DNA from: Taxillus chinensis
Taxonomy: Eukaryota > Streptophyta > Magnoliopsida > Santalales > Loranthaceae
Length of the DNA stretch: 64,000 nt
NCBI GenBank assembly: GCA_023512835.1
Contig: CM042090.1
Location: 2,054,826 to 2,118,825 of the forward strand
Direction: 5' to 3'
Positions 1 to 9,320 of this stretch are shown here, one piece after another. The notes under the pieces were generated by a model. It was not told where the DNA came from. It searched no databases and saw only the letters and a program-made list of their open reading frames with translations. The position numbers and the translations under genes are program-made. Positions within the stretch are counted from its first letter, which is position 1. Each line of letters starts with the position of its first letter.

Positions 1-1191
1 TTCTTGGTTCTCGCCTGGAGCATCTTGCGTGGGGAGGATGGCGTTTGGCGCGGGAGCAAGGAAGATCTGTTTTAAGGTAGGGATTTTGTTCTTCCTAAGT
101 CCTCCTCTGTCCTAGGGTCCTAGGGCAGAATATGAGTTATATCTGTTATATTATTTATATGTAAATTCATATAGGTGTGACCTCCTATATGAATGTTGGC
201 CTTCGATGGCGTTTTGGTGTGATTCTATGGAATACATGCTATATGTTTGATGAAATGCCTGTGTGAGTATTCTTGTGTGTATATGCCTGCCAAGTGTTTG
301 ACATTATGCCTGTGAGGTCGTGCATGTTATGTGTTTGAGGTAAAGCTTGTGAGGTGTGCATGTTGTGTTTCCAGGAAATGCTGTGAGGCCATGCACGTCG
401 AGTGTGTTAGATTATGTCCGTGTGGCTGGGTTTATGAGCTTGTGGATATATGCATGCTAAGTGTTCGATGTTATTCCTGTGTGACTAAGCATGCTAAGTG
501 TTTGACGTTATGCCTGTATGGCCATGTGTGCTGCGTGTTTGCTTGTACACCCGGTGGCTGTGGAAGCCCGGGATTGTTTTGTGGAACCCGGTGGCTGTGG
601 AAGCCCGGGACTGTTTTGTGGAACCCGGTGGCTGTGGAAGCCCGGGACTGTTCTTGAAACCCGGTGGCTGTGGAAACCCGGGAGTGTTTATATACCAGCC
701 CATGTATGATCGTGTTTGCTGTTATAGCCTGTAACTATATCTGGTGAAATAATTGTATCACGACACAGCACTTGTACACAAGTCATGTAGATAATAGGTG
801 CATGGGATGGGTTGGGGAGACATGATCCCTACTGAGCTGTGGTTGCTCACCCCTCCTACCATGTTGTTTTCTTTACAGGAACCTACAGGCGTTAGGTGGG
901 ACCCCAAGGTGGAAGACCCTCTCCACTTTATTGTTTATTTCAGTAATGTACTTTTATTATTTATGTAACCCCAGGGAGGGGATTGTACTAAGGGATTGAA
1001 CTGTAATCAGGGACTTGGTTGTTTTGTGAACCTTTGATGTTTTGGAATTAAATAAAGATGTGGCTTATTTGATTTATTGTAATTGTTAGACTTGCTTGTG
1101 TGGCATCCGGTAATCCAACCCCGTTGCCCTCCGTGTGGGTGAATGGGGAGTCACGTACCGGTTTCCTCGGGTTGGAAATCCGGGCGTGACA
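1..1191 (+). repeat. 5' LTR of G1, partial (left end outside window)
   Basis: Matches about positions 7345-8538 of the 3' LTR and ends in gcgtgaca, followed three bases later by the primer-binding site. By eye there are about two dozen differences, most of them one-base indels or C/T changes between 330 and 740; the last 450 bases are almost identical. It contains a 37-bp minisatellite. Short reading frames within it are not genes. Confidence 0.93.
549..695 (+). repeat. 37-bp minisatellite in the G1 5' LTR, four copies
   Basis: Four head-to-tail units start at 549, 586, 623 and 659 (period 37, 37, 36). Each holds CCCGGTGGCTGTGGAAGCCCGGG-like sequence, in which CCCGG and CCGGG are complementary and could form a short hairpin. 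The same array, slightly diverged, is at 7895-8035. Confidence 0.9.
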
Positions 1192-1194
1192 ATA

Positions 1195-1210
1195 TGGTAT
1201 CAGAGCATGG
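1195..1210 (+). other. Primer-binding site of G1, initiator Met tRNA type
   Basis: TGGTATCAGAGCATGG lies three bases after the LTR end. TGGTATCAGAGC is the usual plant initiator-methionine tRNA complement used to start minus-strand DNA synthesis. Confidence 0.93.
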
Positions 1211-1619
1211 TCTAGTTGGCCTAGGGTAGTGGGCGGACTTGGTTATCTTGAGTCCTTTGGAGGAGCCTGGAGGGACATGCCTGATCAACATGGTCCTCTT
1301 TGAGCCTCCAAGGTGTACTTAGGGTAGTCCAGTCTTGTGGTAGGATTTGCATGCATTGGCATTAGGGCACTAGTTGCATTTGTTGTCATGTGTGAAGGAT
1401 GTGCATAACATGATTATGTGTGAACGTGCAACTCGAATATTCTTGGAATGCCTTGGGTATGACTACAATGTGGATCGTTTGTGTGCAATATTGATTGATG
1501 CAATGGTTAAAATGTGTGTAATGCCATGTACGGCTTGACTTGATAATGAGGTAGAGGTAGTCAACTTGTTAGTAGTCAAACGTGTTCGACGTTTGTGCAT
1601 CTTACTTCGTGTAGTAAGA
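1211..1619 (+). other. G1 untranslated leader
   Basis: About 400 bases between the primer-binding site and the gag start. No coding signal is seen. This would be part of the genomic RNA leader, where packaging signals are expected, but none can be pointed to. Confidence 0.6.
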
Positions 1620-3010
1620 ATGCCACCGAGGAGAGTGACACGTGCGTCCGGGGCGGTGGGCGATGAGTCATCTGCCCATGAGGGTCCGGGTGCGGGACCA
1701 TCCGTTGGAGGGCATGCGTTGTTACCGGCACGGCTACAAGAAGGCATCCGGTGGAGGTACGAGAGCTACGGGAGGGACTCCGGCAGGACGTTCGGGAGGA
1801 GGTGCGCCGTGAGATGGCAGACACAGCAGGTGGTGCCACCACCACCACCACCAGGACGAGAGCTGCCTCGTGAGCGTGAGAGTTCGCCGGGTGGTGTATC
1901 GACCCGTGCGAGAGGATGACGTGGTGACACGGTTCCGAAAGGAACAACCTCCGCGATTTAAGGGGGGAGAAGACCCTGTGGTAGCCGAGCGGTGGTTGAG
2001 GCAGATTGAGCATGTGTTCTCCTTTCTCCTGCCCCGGGAGGAGGATAAGGTGTGACGGCAATTCGGCAGTGGAGGGGGATGCTTTGGAGTGGTGGACGAG
2101 TGTTGCGGGGAGCCGTGCAGTGCAACTCATGTTTTGGGAGGAGTTCTTGCAACTCTTCCAAGATGAGTTCTTCCCGGAATCGGTGAGATGGCGAGAAGAG
2201 GGAAGAATTTGGCAGCTTGAAGCAGGGATCCAAGACGGTACCTGAGTATGAGCGGGAGTTCCGGAGATTGAGTAGGTTTGCTCCTGAGACGTGTGGTAAG
2301 GGAGGACCTGAAGGCCCACAAGTTCACCTTGGGTCTCAGGCCAGCCCTTAGGGAGAGGGTGGCGATTCTACGCTTGAGGACCTATGCCGAGGCCGTGGAG
2401 ACGGCCCGTATAGCCGAGAGAGAACCTGGATGATGGGAGGCAGGCCCATCAAGGGTCGCCAATTGCGAGTGGGCCCGATCGAGATGCAGGGTCCAAGAGG
2501 CTCAAGACGGAGGAGAGGGATAGCAGTTCCTTCCGCGGCAGGGGACGACATTGGCGAACCCAGGGAGGCCTAGCTTTGGCGGTGGCGAAGCGGGCGGTCC
2601 AGCCGGGGGTCTCCCCAGTGGTTATTCTTCGCTTGTGGGGAGCAAGGCCACTTGAGGAAGGAGTGTCCAAAGAGGGACCGGAAATGCCATAGATGTGGAC
2701 GAGAGGGCCATCTCGAGCCGGGTTTGCCGGAGTGGCAACAGGGGAGTTGGAGGCATGACATCCAGACAAGGAGTGATGCCGGTTTCGTGCACCAGTGAGA
2801 GACCGGCTCGTCGGTGGCAGGCCCGGCCAGGCAGAGATCCAGTCGGACCCGACCTCGGGGGAGGCCGGAGCGGCAAGCAGACCGAGGCCGGAGGCAACCT
2901 TAGCGGGAAGCGTCCGGTGAGTGAGCCGACTAGTGGCACGGGCCAAGGAAGGGTGTTTGCGCTGGAGGCGACATACCAGGAGGAGAGGCCGAGCTACCAC
3001 CCCCACCACC
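1620..3010 (+). pseudogene. gag: G1 gag (capsid/nucleocapsid), frameshifted
   Basis: Gag forms the virus-like particle. The start at 1620 gives MPPRRVTRASG, which resembles the G2 gag start MAPPRRAVRG. Capsid-like sequence follows in changing frames (about 1870-2250). Two zinc-knuckle remnants lie near 2625-2735: one reads ACGEQGHLRKECPK and lacks its first Cys pair member, the other reads CHRCGREGHLE and lacks its last Cys. At least four frame changes separate these parts, so no full-length product can be made. Confidence 0.82.
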
Positions 3011-3055
3011 CGAGGGTGGAGCAGGACCATCGGTGGTTAGAGGTACCCTCTTGAT

Positions 3056-3560
3056 CTCCCGTACATTAGCTTCTCGTTCTTTTCGATACGGGTGCATCAT
3101 GTTCGTTTGTTGCCGAGCTTGTAATAGACGGCTTGGGGTTAGCCTTGTGTGGAGGCCGCGAGGCCCCTAGTTGTGGAGTCTCCTGGTGGGAGGCATGATT
3201 GAGGTACGACGAGTGTGTCGTGACTGTGTGTTAACCATAGGAGAGGTGGAGCTGCGTTTTGACTTGCATGTGATGCCTTTGAGGGCGTTTGACCTGATCT
3301 TGGGTATGGATTGGCTTATGGCTTTCCAGGCCAAGATAGATTGTTATCGGCGGCGTGTGTCCTTTGTGACACCTGCAGGGACCTCTTGCACCCTGCAGGG
3401 GGAGTGGGATTGTGAGGCGAGTCGGGCTGGGCCAGTGTTGGACCAGTGGGGTGCCATTACCCCCAGGTTGGCAGCCCTGACCTTTGCTGAGGAGGGTAAG
3501 GTGGAAAAGAGGGTGTGGCCCGCTGTTGTGGACCAATTTCAGGATGTTTTTCCGGAGAGT
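3056..3560 (+). pseudogene. pol: G1 protease region of pol
   Basis: Aspartic protease that would process the polyprotein. The catalytic motif LFDTGASCSF is visible at about 3079-3108 with DTGA intact. The C-terminal half is open at 3171-3563 and holds LILGMDWL, the conserved ILG..W of retropepsins. Motif and C-terminal half lie in different frames with a stop between. The frame breaks again at about 3560, where one base seems missing at the start of the RT linker. Confidence 0.85.
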
Positions 3561-4860
3561 TGAGGAGTTTGCCACCTAAGAGGAGTGTGGAGTTCACCAT
3601 CGAGTTAGTGCCTGGGGACAGTCCGATTTCTCAAGTAGCGTATCGTATGGGGCCAGCCGAGCCGAGGGAGCTTCAGAGGCAAATCGAGGAGTTGGTGGGC
3701 CAGGGGGTATATTAGACCGAGTACCTCACCTTGGGGTGCTCCTGGTGCTCTTTGCTAAGAAGGCCGATGGCACGCTTCGTCTCTGCATCGACTACGGAAG
3801 CCGAATTCAGTGATGTGTGAAGAACAAGTACCCGTTGCCTCGGATAGATGACCTGTTTGACCAATTGAGTGGGGCCCAGTGGTTTTCCAAGATAGATTTA
3901 CGGTCGGGGTATCACCAGCTCGGGGTTAGGGAGGAGGACATCCCTAAGACGGCTTTTCGGTGCGGTATGGGCATTATGAGTGGGTAGTGATGCCTTTCGG
4001 ACTCACTAATGCGCCAGGCAGTGTTCATGCATTTGATGAACCAAGTCTTTGCCCCGTACTTAGACTCGTTCGTGGTGGTGTTTATCGACGACATCTTGGT
4101 GTATTCCAAGACCGAGAGGGAGCACGTGGAGCACTTAGCAACAGTGTTGCAAACCTTGAGGGACCAGCACTGGGTTGCCAAGTTTAGCAAGTGTGAATTT
4201 TGGTCATAGGAGGTTCATTTTCTTGGCCATGTGGTGTCAGTGAGGGAGTTAGGGTGGACCCAGCGAAGATTGAGGCCGTGGCATCGTGGGCAAGGCCAAC
4301 CAACGTTTTTGAGATCCGTAGTTTTCTTGGTTTGGCGGGGTACTATCGTCGTTTTGTAGAGGGGTTCTCCCGTTTGGCGGCTCCTATGACGGCGTTGACT
4401 AGGAAAGGAGTGAAATTTGAGTGGACGGACAAGTGCCCGCGGCGTTTGAGACTCTCAAAACCCGTTTGACCACTGCACCTGTGTTGAGGCTGCCTAGGGA
4501 GGATATTCCATATGAGGTGTCCTGTGATGCGTCCAGGGTTGGTTTGGGGTGTGTGCTTATGCAGGAGCACAGTGTGGTAGCTTATGGGTCGAGGCATTTG
4601 AAGCCTCATGAGCGAATTATCCTACTCATGACCTTGAGTTAGGCGTCGTCATCTTCGCCCTGAAGAGTTGGCAAGCACTACCTCTTGGGGGAAAAGTTTG
4701 TGGTGTTCTCGGATCACAAGAGCCTTCGTACATCTTTACTCGAAGGACTTGAATTTGAGGCAAAGGAGATGGGTGGAGTATTTGCAGACCTTTGATTTTA
4801 CTCTTGCCTATACCCCGGGCAAGGGTAATGTTGTGGCGATGCATTGAGCGAGAAAAGGGA
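3561..4860 (+). pseudogene. pol: G1 reverse transcriptase and RNase H, frameshifted
   Basis: RT copies the genomic RNA and RNase H removes it. Recognisable parts in order: RT entry sequence SLPPKRSVEF (about 3570), LRLCIDY (about 3778), RIDDLFDQL (about 3842), MPFGLTNAP (about 3990), the catalytic FIDDILVYS (4081-4107, both Asp intact), [13 protein letters not shown] (about 4323) and RNase [14 protein letters not shown] (about 4527). Single-base indels break the frame several times, for example near 3712, 3760, 3800, 4208 and 4440. Catalytic residues are mostly kept, so the damage is mainly indels. Confidence 0.88.
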
Positions 4861-6395
4861 AAGCCGAGGTGGCCGTGAGAGAGTGGAAGCCGATGGAGCA
4901 GTTGGCGACGTTGCACTGGGCTTGTTGTTCGTGATGGTGGGACAGTCCCTGAGTCCTTTGGTGGTAGTGCTTGAGTTGTACCGGCGCGTCCGGGAGGAAC
5001 AACTGGGTGACATTGAGTGTGAGGTTCTCCGTGCCCGTATTGAGGCCGGGGAGCTATCCGGGGACCGGACAGAGGGTCCTGAGCATGAGTTGTCATTTCA
5101 GGGGGCGGTTGGTAGTAGCTTCTTCCCTCGGGGATGAGGTGATGAGGGAGTTTCACCAGTCTAGAGTTCTTGTGCATCCAGGGGGTACGAAGATGTACCA
5201 TGCGCTTCGGGCACATTTTTGGTGGCCTGGGATGAAACGCGATGTGGTCGCCTTTGTTTCGCGGTGCCTCACGTGTCGGCCAGGTGAAGGCCGAGCATCC
5301 CGGCCGGCGGGCATGTTACGGCCCTTGCCCATAGCGGAGTGGAAGTGGGACCATATAGCGATGGATTTTGTGACCGGTCTTCCACCCACCACCGGGAGGA
5401 AGGATATGATTTGGGTAATTGTGGATCGACTCACAAAGTCGGCCCATTTCCTGGCTGTTCGCGAGCGGGACTCTATTGGGACCTTGAGTCGCCTGTACAT
5501 GAACGAGATTGTGAGATCGCATGGCGTACCCTCATCGGTTGTCTCGGACCGGGATTCGAGGTTCACTTCCCGTTTTTGGGCAGGTTTGCAGGAGGCTATG
5601 GGGACCAAGCTTCATCCGAGTACAGCCTTTCACCCCGAGACAGACGGTCGACCGAGCGGACGAATCGGACCATGGAGGACATGTTGAGGGCTTGTGTGCT
5701 AGATTTTGGGGGTTCGTGGGCAACTCACCTTCCTTTGGTGGAGTTTGCCTACAACAACAGTTATCAGGCATCCATTGGGATTGCTCCTTTTGAGGCGTTG
5801 TATGGACGGCCGTGTCGATCCCCTTTGTGTTGGACCGAGGTGGGGGAGACAGCTCTCTTGGGACCGCAATTGGTTCAAGAGGCTACTGAGAAGGTCAAGT
5901 TGATTCGTCAGCGTTTGTTGGCGGCTCGAGTCGGCGAAATCTTATGCGGATCAGCGACGGCGACCTTTGGAGTTTTCTGTTGGTGATCATGTGTTCCTTC
6001 GTGTCTCTCCACGTCGCGGACATCGACGGTTTGGGCGAGGTTCCAAGCTATCTCCGCGGTTTATTGGTCCTTTTGAGATCCTGGATCGTGTAGGGCCTGT
6101 GGCCTACCGGTTAGCGTCACCACCGCGGCTGAGTCGAGTGCACAACGTGTTTCACGTGTCCCAGTTGCGGAAGTATCACCCTGACCCCACTCACGTGATT
6201 GATTGGGGGATGTTGGACATTGAGGATGACATGTCCGTCATTGAGGCCCCTATCCGTATCCTAGATCGGCAAGAGAAGCTTTTGCGTGGTCGTGCTATTC
6301 CTTTGGTTCGCGTCGTTGTGGCAAGCACCGTGGCATTGAGGAGGAGACATGGGAACGTGAGTCCGTGATGCATGAGCAAGACCCGACTTGTTCGA
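4861..6395 (+). pseudogene. pol: G1 integrase with GPY/F and chromodomain-like tail
   Basis: Integrase inserts the cDNA. The zinc-binding HHCC part is at about 5150-5285, followed by MDFVTGLP (first catalytic Asp) and VVSDRDSRF (second); the third acidic residue lies near 5665 after a frame change. The segment from 5967 holds the GPY/F motif (FIGPFEILDR) and then a chromodomain-like tail (EAPIRILDRQ). A short frame slip near 6310 separates the last part, which reads GIEEETWERE. Chromodomains of this group are known to bind heterochromatin histone marks. Confidence 0.86.
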
Positions 6396-6740
6396 GGACG
6401 AACAATCTTAAGCGCGGGAAGTGGCTGATGGCCAAGGGTGTGATGTATTTTGTTTTCTTGTATTAGTTGTGTACGATTTGGTGTATTTGTACTGTCTTTT
6501 AAAGACATGTGTTCTTATTTGTGATGTGTTTTGAGATGTGTATTCGTGACATGCGGACATGTGTTATATGCATTATTGTGATTATGGATTATGGTGGTAC
6601 TTGTTATGTGCTGTTGTGCTGTATGTGGTGTATGACCCATTTGGGTGTTGTGGCTTGCCGGGTGGCAAATGGGTAGTTTGTGTTTGTTTTCCTCTTATGT
6701 CATTTCTTTTCGAGGACGAAAAGTCTTAAGGGGGAGAGGA
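6396..6740 (+). other. G1 3' untranslated region and polypurine tract
   Basis: No gene. The tract AAGGGGGAGAGGA at 6728-6740 directly precedes the 3' LTR and is the plus-strand primer. A related sequence, TTCGAGGACGAA followed by CTTAAG, occurs twice, at 6391 and 6709, so the region seems bounded by an old direct duplication. Confidence 0.85.
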
Positions 6741-6829
6741 TGTAAGGACCCGTACCTTGAGTTAGTCAGGTTTGCCTCTTGAGTAGAGTTTTTCTAGATT
6801 TTGACCTAGTAAATGGACTCCAATGAATT

Positions 6830-7331
6830 CACGTGCAAAAGGAAAGATTCTTAGAATGATGTCCTCTATCTACCACGAAGTTTCAGGACCAAATGGACAT
6901 GTATGTGAGGTGCACGTGATATGGGTCCAATTCACGTGCAAGTGTAATTGTCTTCCAAATGATGCAAGGAGGCTAGGGGTGAAGTTTGAGAGCATTTGGA
7001 GTTCATATGGAGTTGCACGTGAATTGGGAATTCACGTGCAAATTGGCGTGCAGCCATATTTTTGCATGGTTCCCTTGGTTTTGTCATTCTAAGGAACTTT
7101 CTCCAAAGGACCATGTTGAAATTCTGAGTATTTTGGCCTATATGGGTGCGGAAAGGTGGCAACTTGTGTGATCAAAACTACGTCGTTTTGATCCCTGGGT
7201 TTACTTAATCAAAACTACGTCGTTTTGATGTGGATGGTGTCTATATAAGGAGGGCTTGAGTTTGAGTTTAGGGTTCTTGTGTTCCTTTCTTGCACTGCCG
7301 CTCAGAGAGAGAGAGAGCTAGAGAGAGAGAG
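6830..7331 (+). promoter_or_regulatory. U3 promoter block of the G1 LTR
   Basis: Five CACGTG G-boxes start at 6830, 6913, 6933, 7016 and 7033. Four form two inverted repeats: 6911-6919 with 6932-6940, and a perfect 13-bp pair TTGCACGTGAATT at 7013-7025 and 7029-7041. Two copies of the palindrome-like ATCAAAAC-tACGTc-GTTTTGAT are at 7171-7192 and 7208-7229. TATATAAG is at 7242-7249 and a GA tract follows at 7303-7331. CACGTG and ACGT cores are known bZIP/bHLH sites; use here is inferred. Confidence 0.75.
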
Positions 7332-7894
7332 GGAAGGGGAGTTCGTTGGTTCTGTCACGGAGCATCTTGCGTGGGGGAGGATGGCGTTTGGCGCGGGAGC
7401 AAGGAAGATCTGTTTTAAGGTAGGGATTTTGTTCTTCCTAAGTCCTCCTCCTGTCCTAGGGTCCTAGGGCAGAATATGAGTTATATCTCGTTATATTATT
7501 TATATGTAAATTCATATAGGTGTGACCTCCTATATGAATGTTGGCCTTCAGTGGCGTTTTGGTGTGATTCTATGGAATACATGCTATATGTTTGATGAAA
7601 TGCCTGTGTGAGTATTTTTGTGTGTATATGCCTGCCAAGTGTTTGACATTATGCCTGTGAGGTTGTGCATGTTATGTGTTTGAGGTAAAGCTTGTGAGGC
7701 CGTGCATGTTGTGTTTGCGGAAATGCCCGTGAGGCCACGCACGTCGAGTGTGTTAGATTATGTCCGTGTGGTGGGTTTATGAGCTTGTGGATATATGCAT
7801 GCTAAGTGTTCGATGTTATTCCTGTGTGACTAAGCATGCTAAGTGTTTGACGTTATGCCTGTATGGCCATGTGTCGTTGCGTGTTTGCTTGTAC

Positions 7895-8035
7895 ACCCGG
7901 TGGTGTGGAAGCCCGGGACTGTTTGTGGAACCCGGTGGCTGTGGAAGCCCGGGATCATTTTGTGGAACCCGGTGGTTGTGGAAGCCCTGGGACTGTTCTT
8001 GAAACCCGGTGGCCGTGGAAACCCGGGAGTGTTTA
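7895..8035 (+). repeat. 37-bp minisatellite in the G1 3' LTR
   Basis: Four units matching the array at 549-695, with small indels and a CCCGGG to CCCTGGG change in the third unit. Confidence 0.9.
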
Positions 8036-8538
8036 TGTACCAGCCCATGTATGATCGTGTTTCTTTGTTATAGCCTGTAACTATATCTGGTGAAATAATT
8101 GTATCACGACACAGCACTTGTACACAAGTCATGTAGATAATAGGTGCATGGGATGGGTTGGGGAGACATGATCCCTACTGAGCTGTGGTTGCTCACCCCT
8201 CCTACCATGTTGTTTTCTTTACAGGAACCTACAGGCGTTAGGTGGGACCCCAAGGTGGAAGACCCTCTCCACTTTATTGTTTATTTCAGTAATGTACTTT
8301 TATGATTTATGTAACCCCAGGGAGGGGATTGTACTAAGGGATTGAACTGTAATCAGGGACTTGGTTGTTTTGTGAACCTTTGATGTTTTGGAATTAAATA
8401 AAGATGTAGCTTATTTGATTTATTGTAATTGTTAGACTTGCTTGTGTGGCATCCGGTAATCCAACCCCGTTGCCCTCCGTGTGGGTGAATGGGGAGTCAC
8501 GTACCGGTTTCCTCGGGTTGGAAATCCGGGGCGTGACA

Positions 8539-9320
8539 CCACTGAAGGCCAACATCCATATAGGAGATCACACCTATATGGATTTATATATATATATATA
8601 TAGGCGAATATCCTAGAACAGAGGAGAGTTAGGAAGAACATGAATCCCTACCTCAGACTTTTGTCCTAACCTCTACGTTAGACACCTTCCAACGACGCGA
8701 ACCACCACGGCAACTGCCCGGAGATCCTCTCTCTCTCTCTCTCTCTCTCTGGCAGCAGCTGCAGCAAAGAAGAACACAAGAACCCTAAACTCAAACTCAA
8801 GCCCTCATTATATAGACACTACCCGCATCAAAACGACGTAGTTTTGATTAAGTAAATCCCAGGATCAAAATGACGTAGTTTTGATCACACAAGTTAGCAC
8901 CTTTCCGCACCCATATAGGCCAAAATACTCAGAATTTCAACATGGTCCTTTGGAGAAAGATCATTAGAATGTCAAAACCAAGGGAACCATGCAAAAATAT
9001 GGCTGCACACCAATTTGAACGTGAATTCCCCAATTCACGTGCAACTCCATATGCACTCCAAATGCGCTCAAACTTCACCCCTAGCCTCCTTGCATCATGT
9101 AGAAGACAACCACACTTGCACGTGAAATGGACCCATTTCACGTGCACCTCACATACACGTCCGTTTGGCCTGAAACTTCTGTGGTAGATAGAGGACATCA
9201 TTCTAAGCATCTTTCCTTTTGCATGTGAATTCATTTGAGCCCATTCACTAGGTCAAAATCTAGAAAAAAACCCTACTCAGAAGGCAAAACTGTGACTAAC
9301 TCAAGGTACGGGTCCTTACA
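8539..9320 (-). repeat. G3: LTR fragment of the G1 family, minus strand
   Basis: In minus orientation it begins tgtaaggacccg at 9320 and matches the first 800 or so bases of the G1 LTR, then stops at 8539 where G1 is inserted. Its start lies directly against integrase codons of G2 with no polypurine tract between, so it is read as the 5' LTR (or a solo LTR) of an element inserted into G2, not as the 3' LTR of G2. Confidence 0.88.
8729..9146 (-). promoter_or_regulatory. U3 promoter block of the G3 LTR
   Basis: Same layout as in G1, on the minus strand: inverted repeats at 9117-9130 with 9133-9146 (14 bp, perfect, core CACGTG) and 9015-9027 with 9032-9044 (13 bp, one mismatch); two ATCAAAAC/GTTTTGAT palindromes at 8827-8848 and 8864-8885; TATA at about 8807-8814; a CT tract at about 8729-8752, which is GA on the sense strand. 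Confidence 0.72.

Larger units (their letters stand above)
1..8538 (+). mobile_element. G1: Ty3/Gypsy chromovirus, Tekay/Del-like, nearly complete
   Basis: Seen: a partial 5' LTR (1-1191), initiator-Met primer-binding site, gag, protease, RT, RNase H, integrase, chromodomain-like tail, polypurine tract and a full 3' LTR (6741-8538). The domain order PR-RT-RH-IN is that of Ty3/Gypsy, and the GPY/F and chromodomain-like C-terminus place it among chromoviruses. The two LTRs are nearly identical by eye, so insertion looks fairly recent, yet the coding region has many small frameshifts. It inserted into the minus-strand LTR G3; ccact at 8539-8543 would be the right target duplication, but the left copy lies outside the window. 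Confidence 0.92.
6741..8538 (+). repeat. 3' LTR of G1, complete (1798 bp)
   Basis: Starts tgtaaggacc directly after the polypurine tract and ends gcgtgaca. It holds the U3 control block, a TATA box at 7242-7249, a GA tract at 7303-7331 and the 37-bp minisatellite. The last part contains AATAAA at about 8395, a possible polyadenylation signal. Confidence 0.95.

Noticed and set aside
331..734. Small Cys/Gly-rich secreted-like peptides
   Set aside because: Frames through the LTR and its 37-bp repeat; the matching frames in the other LTR are not kept.
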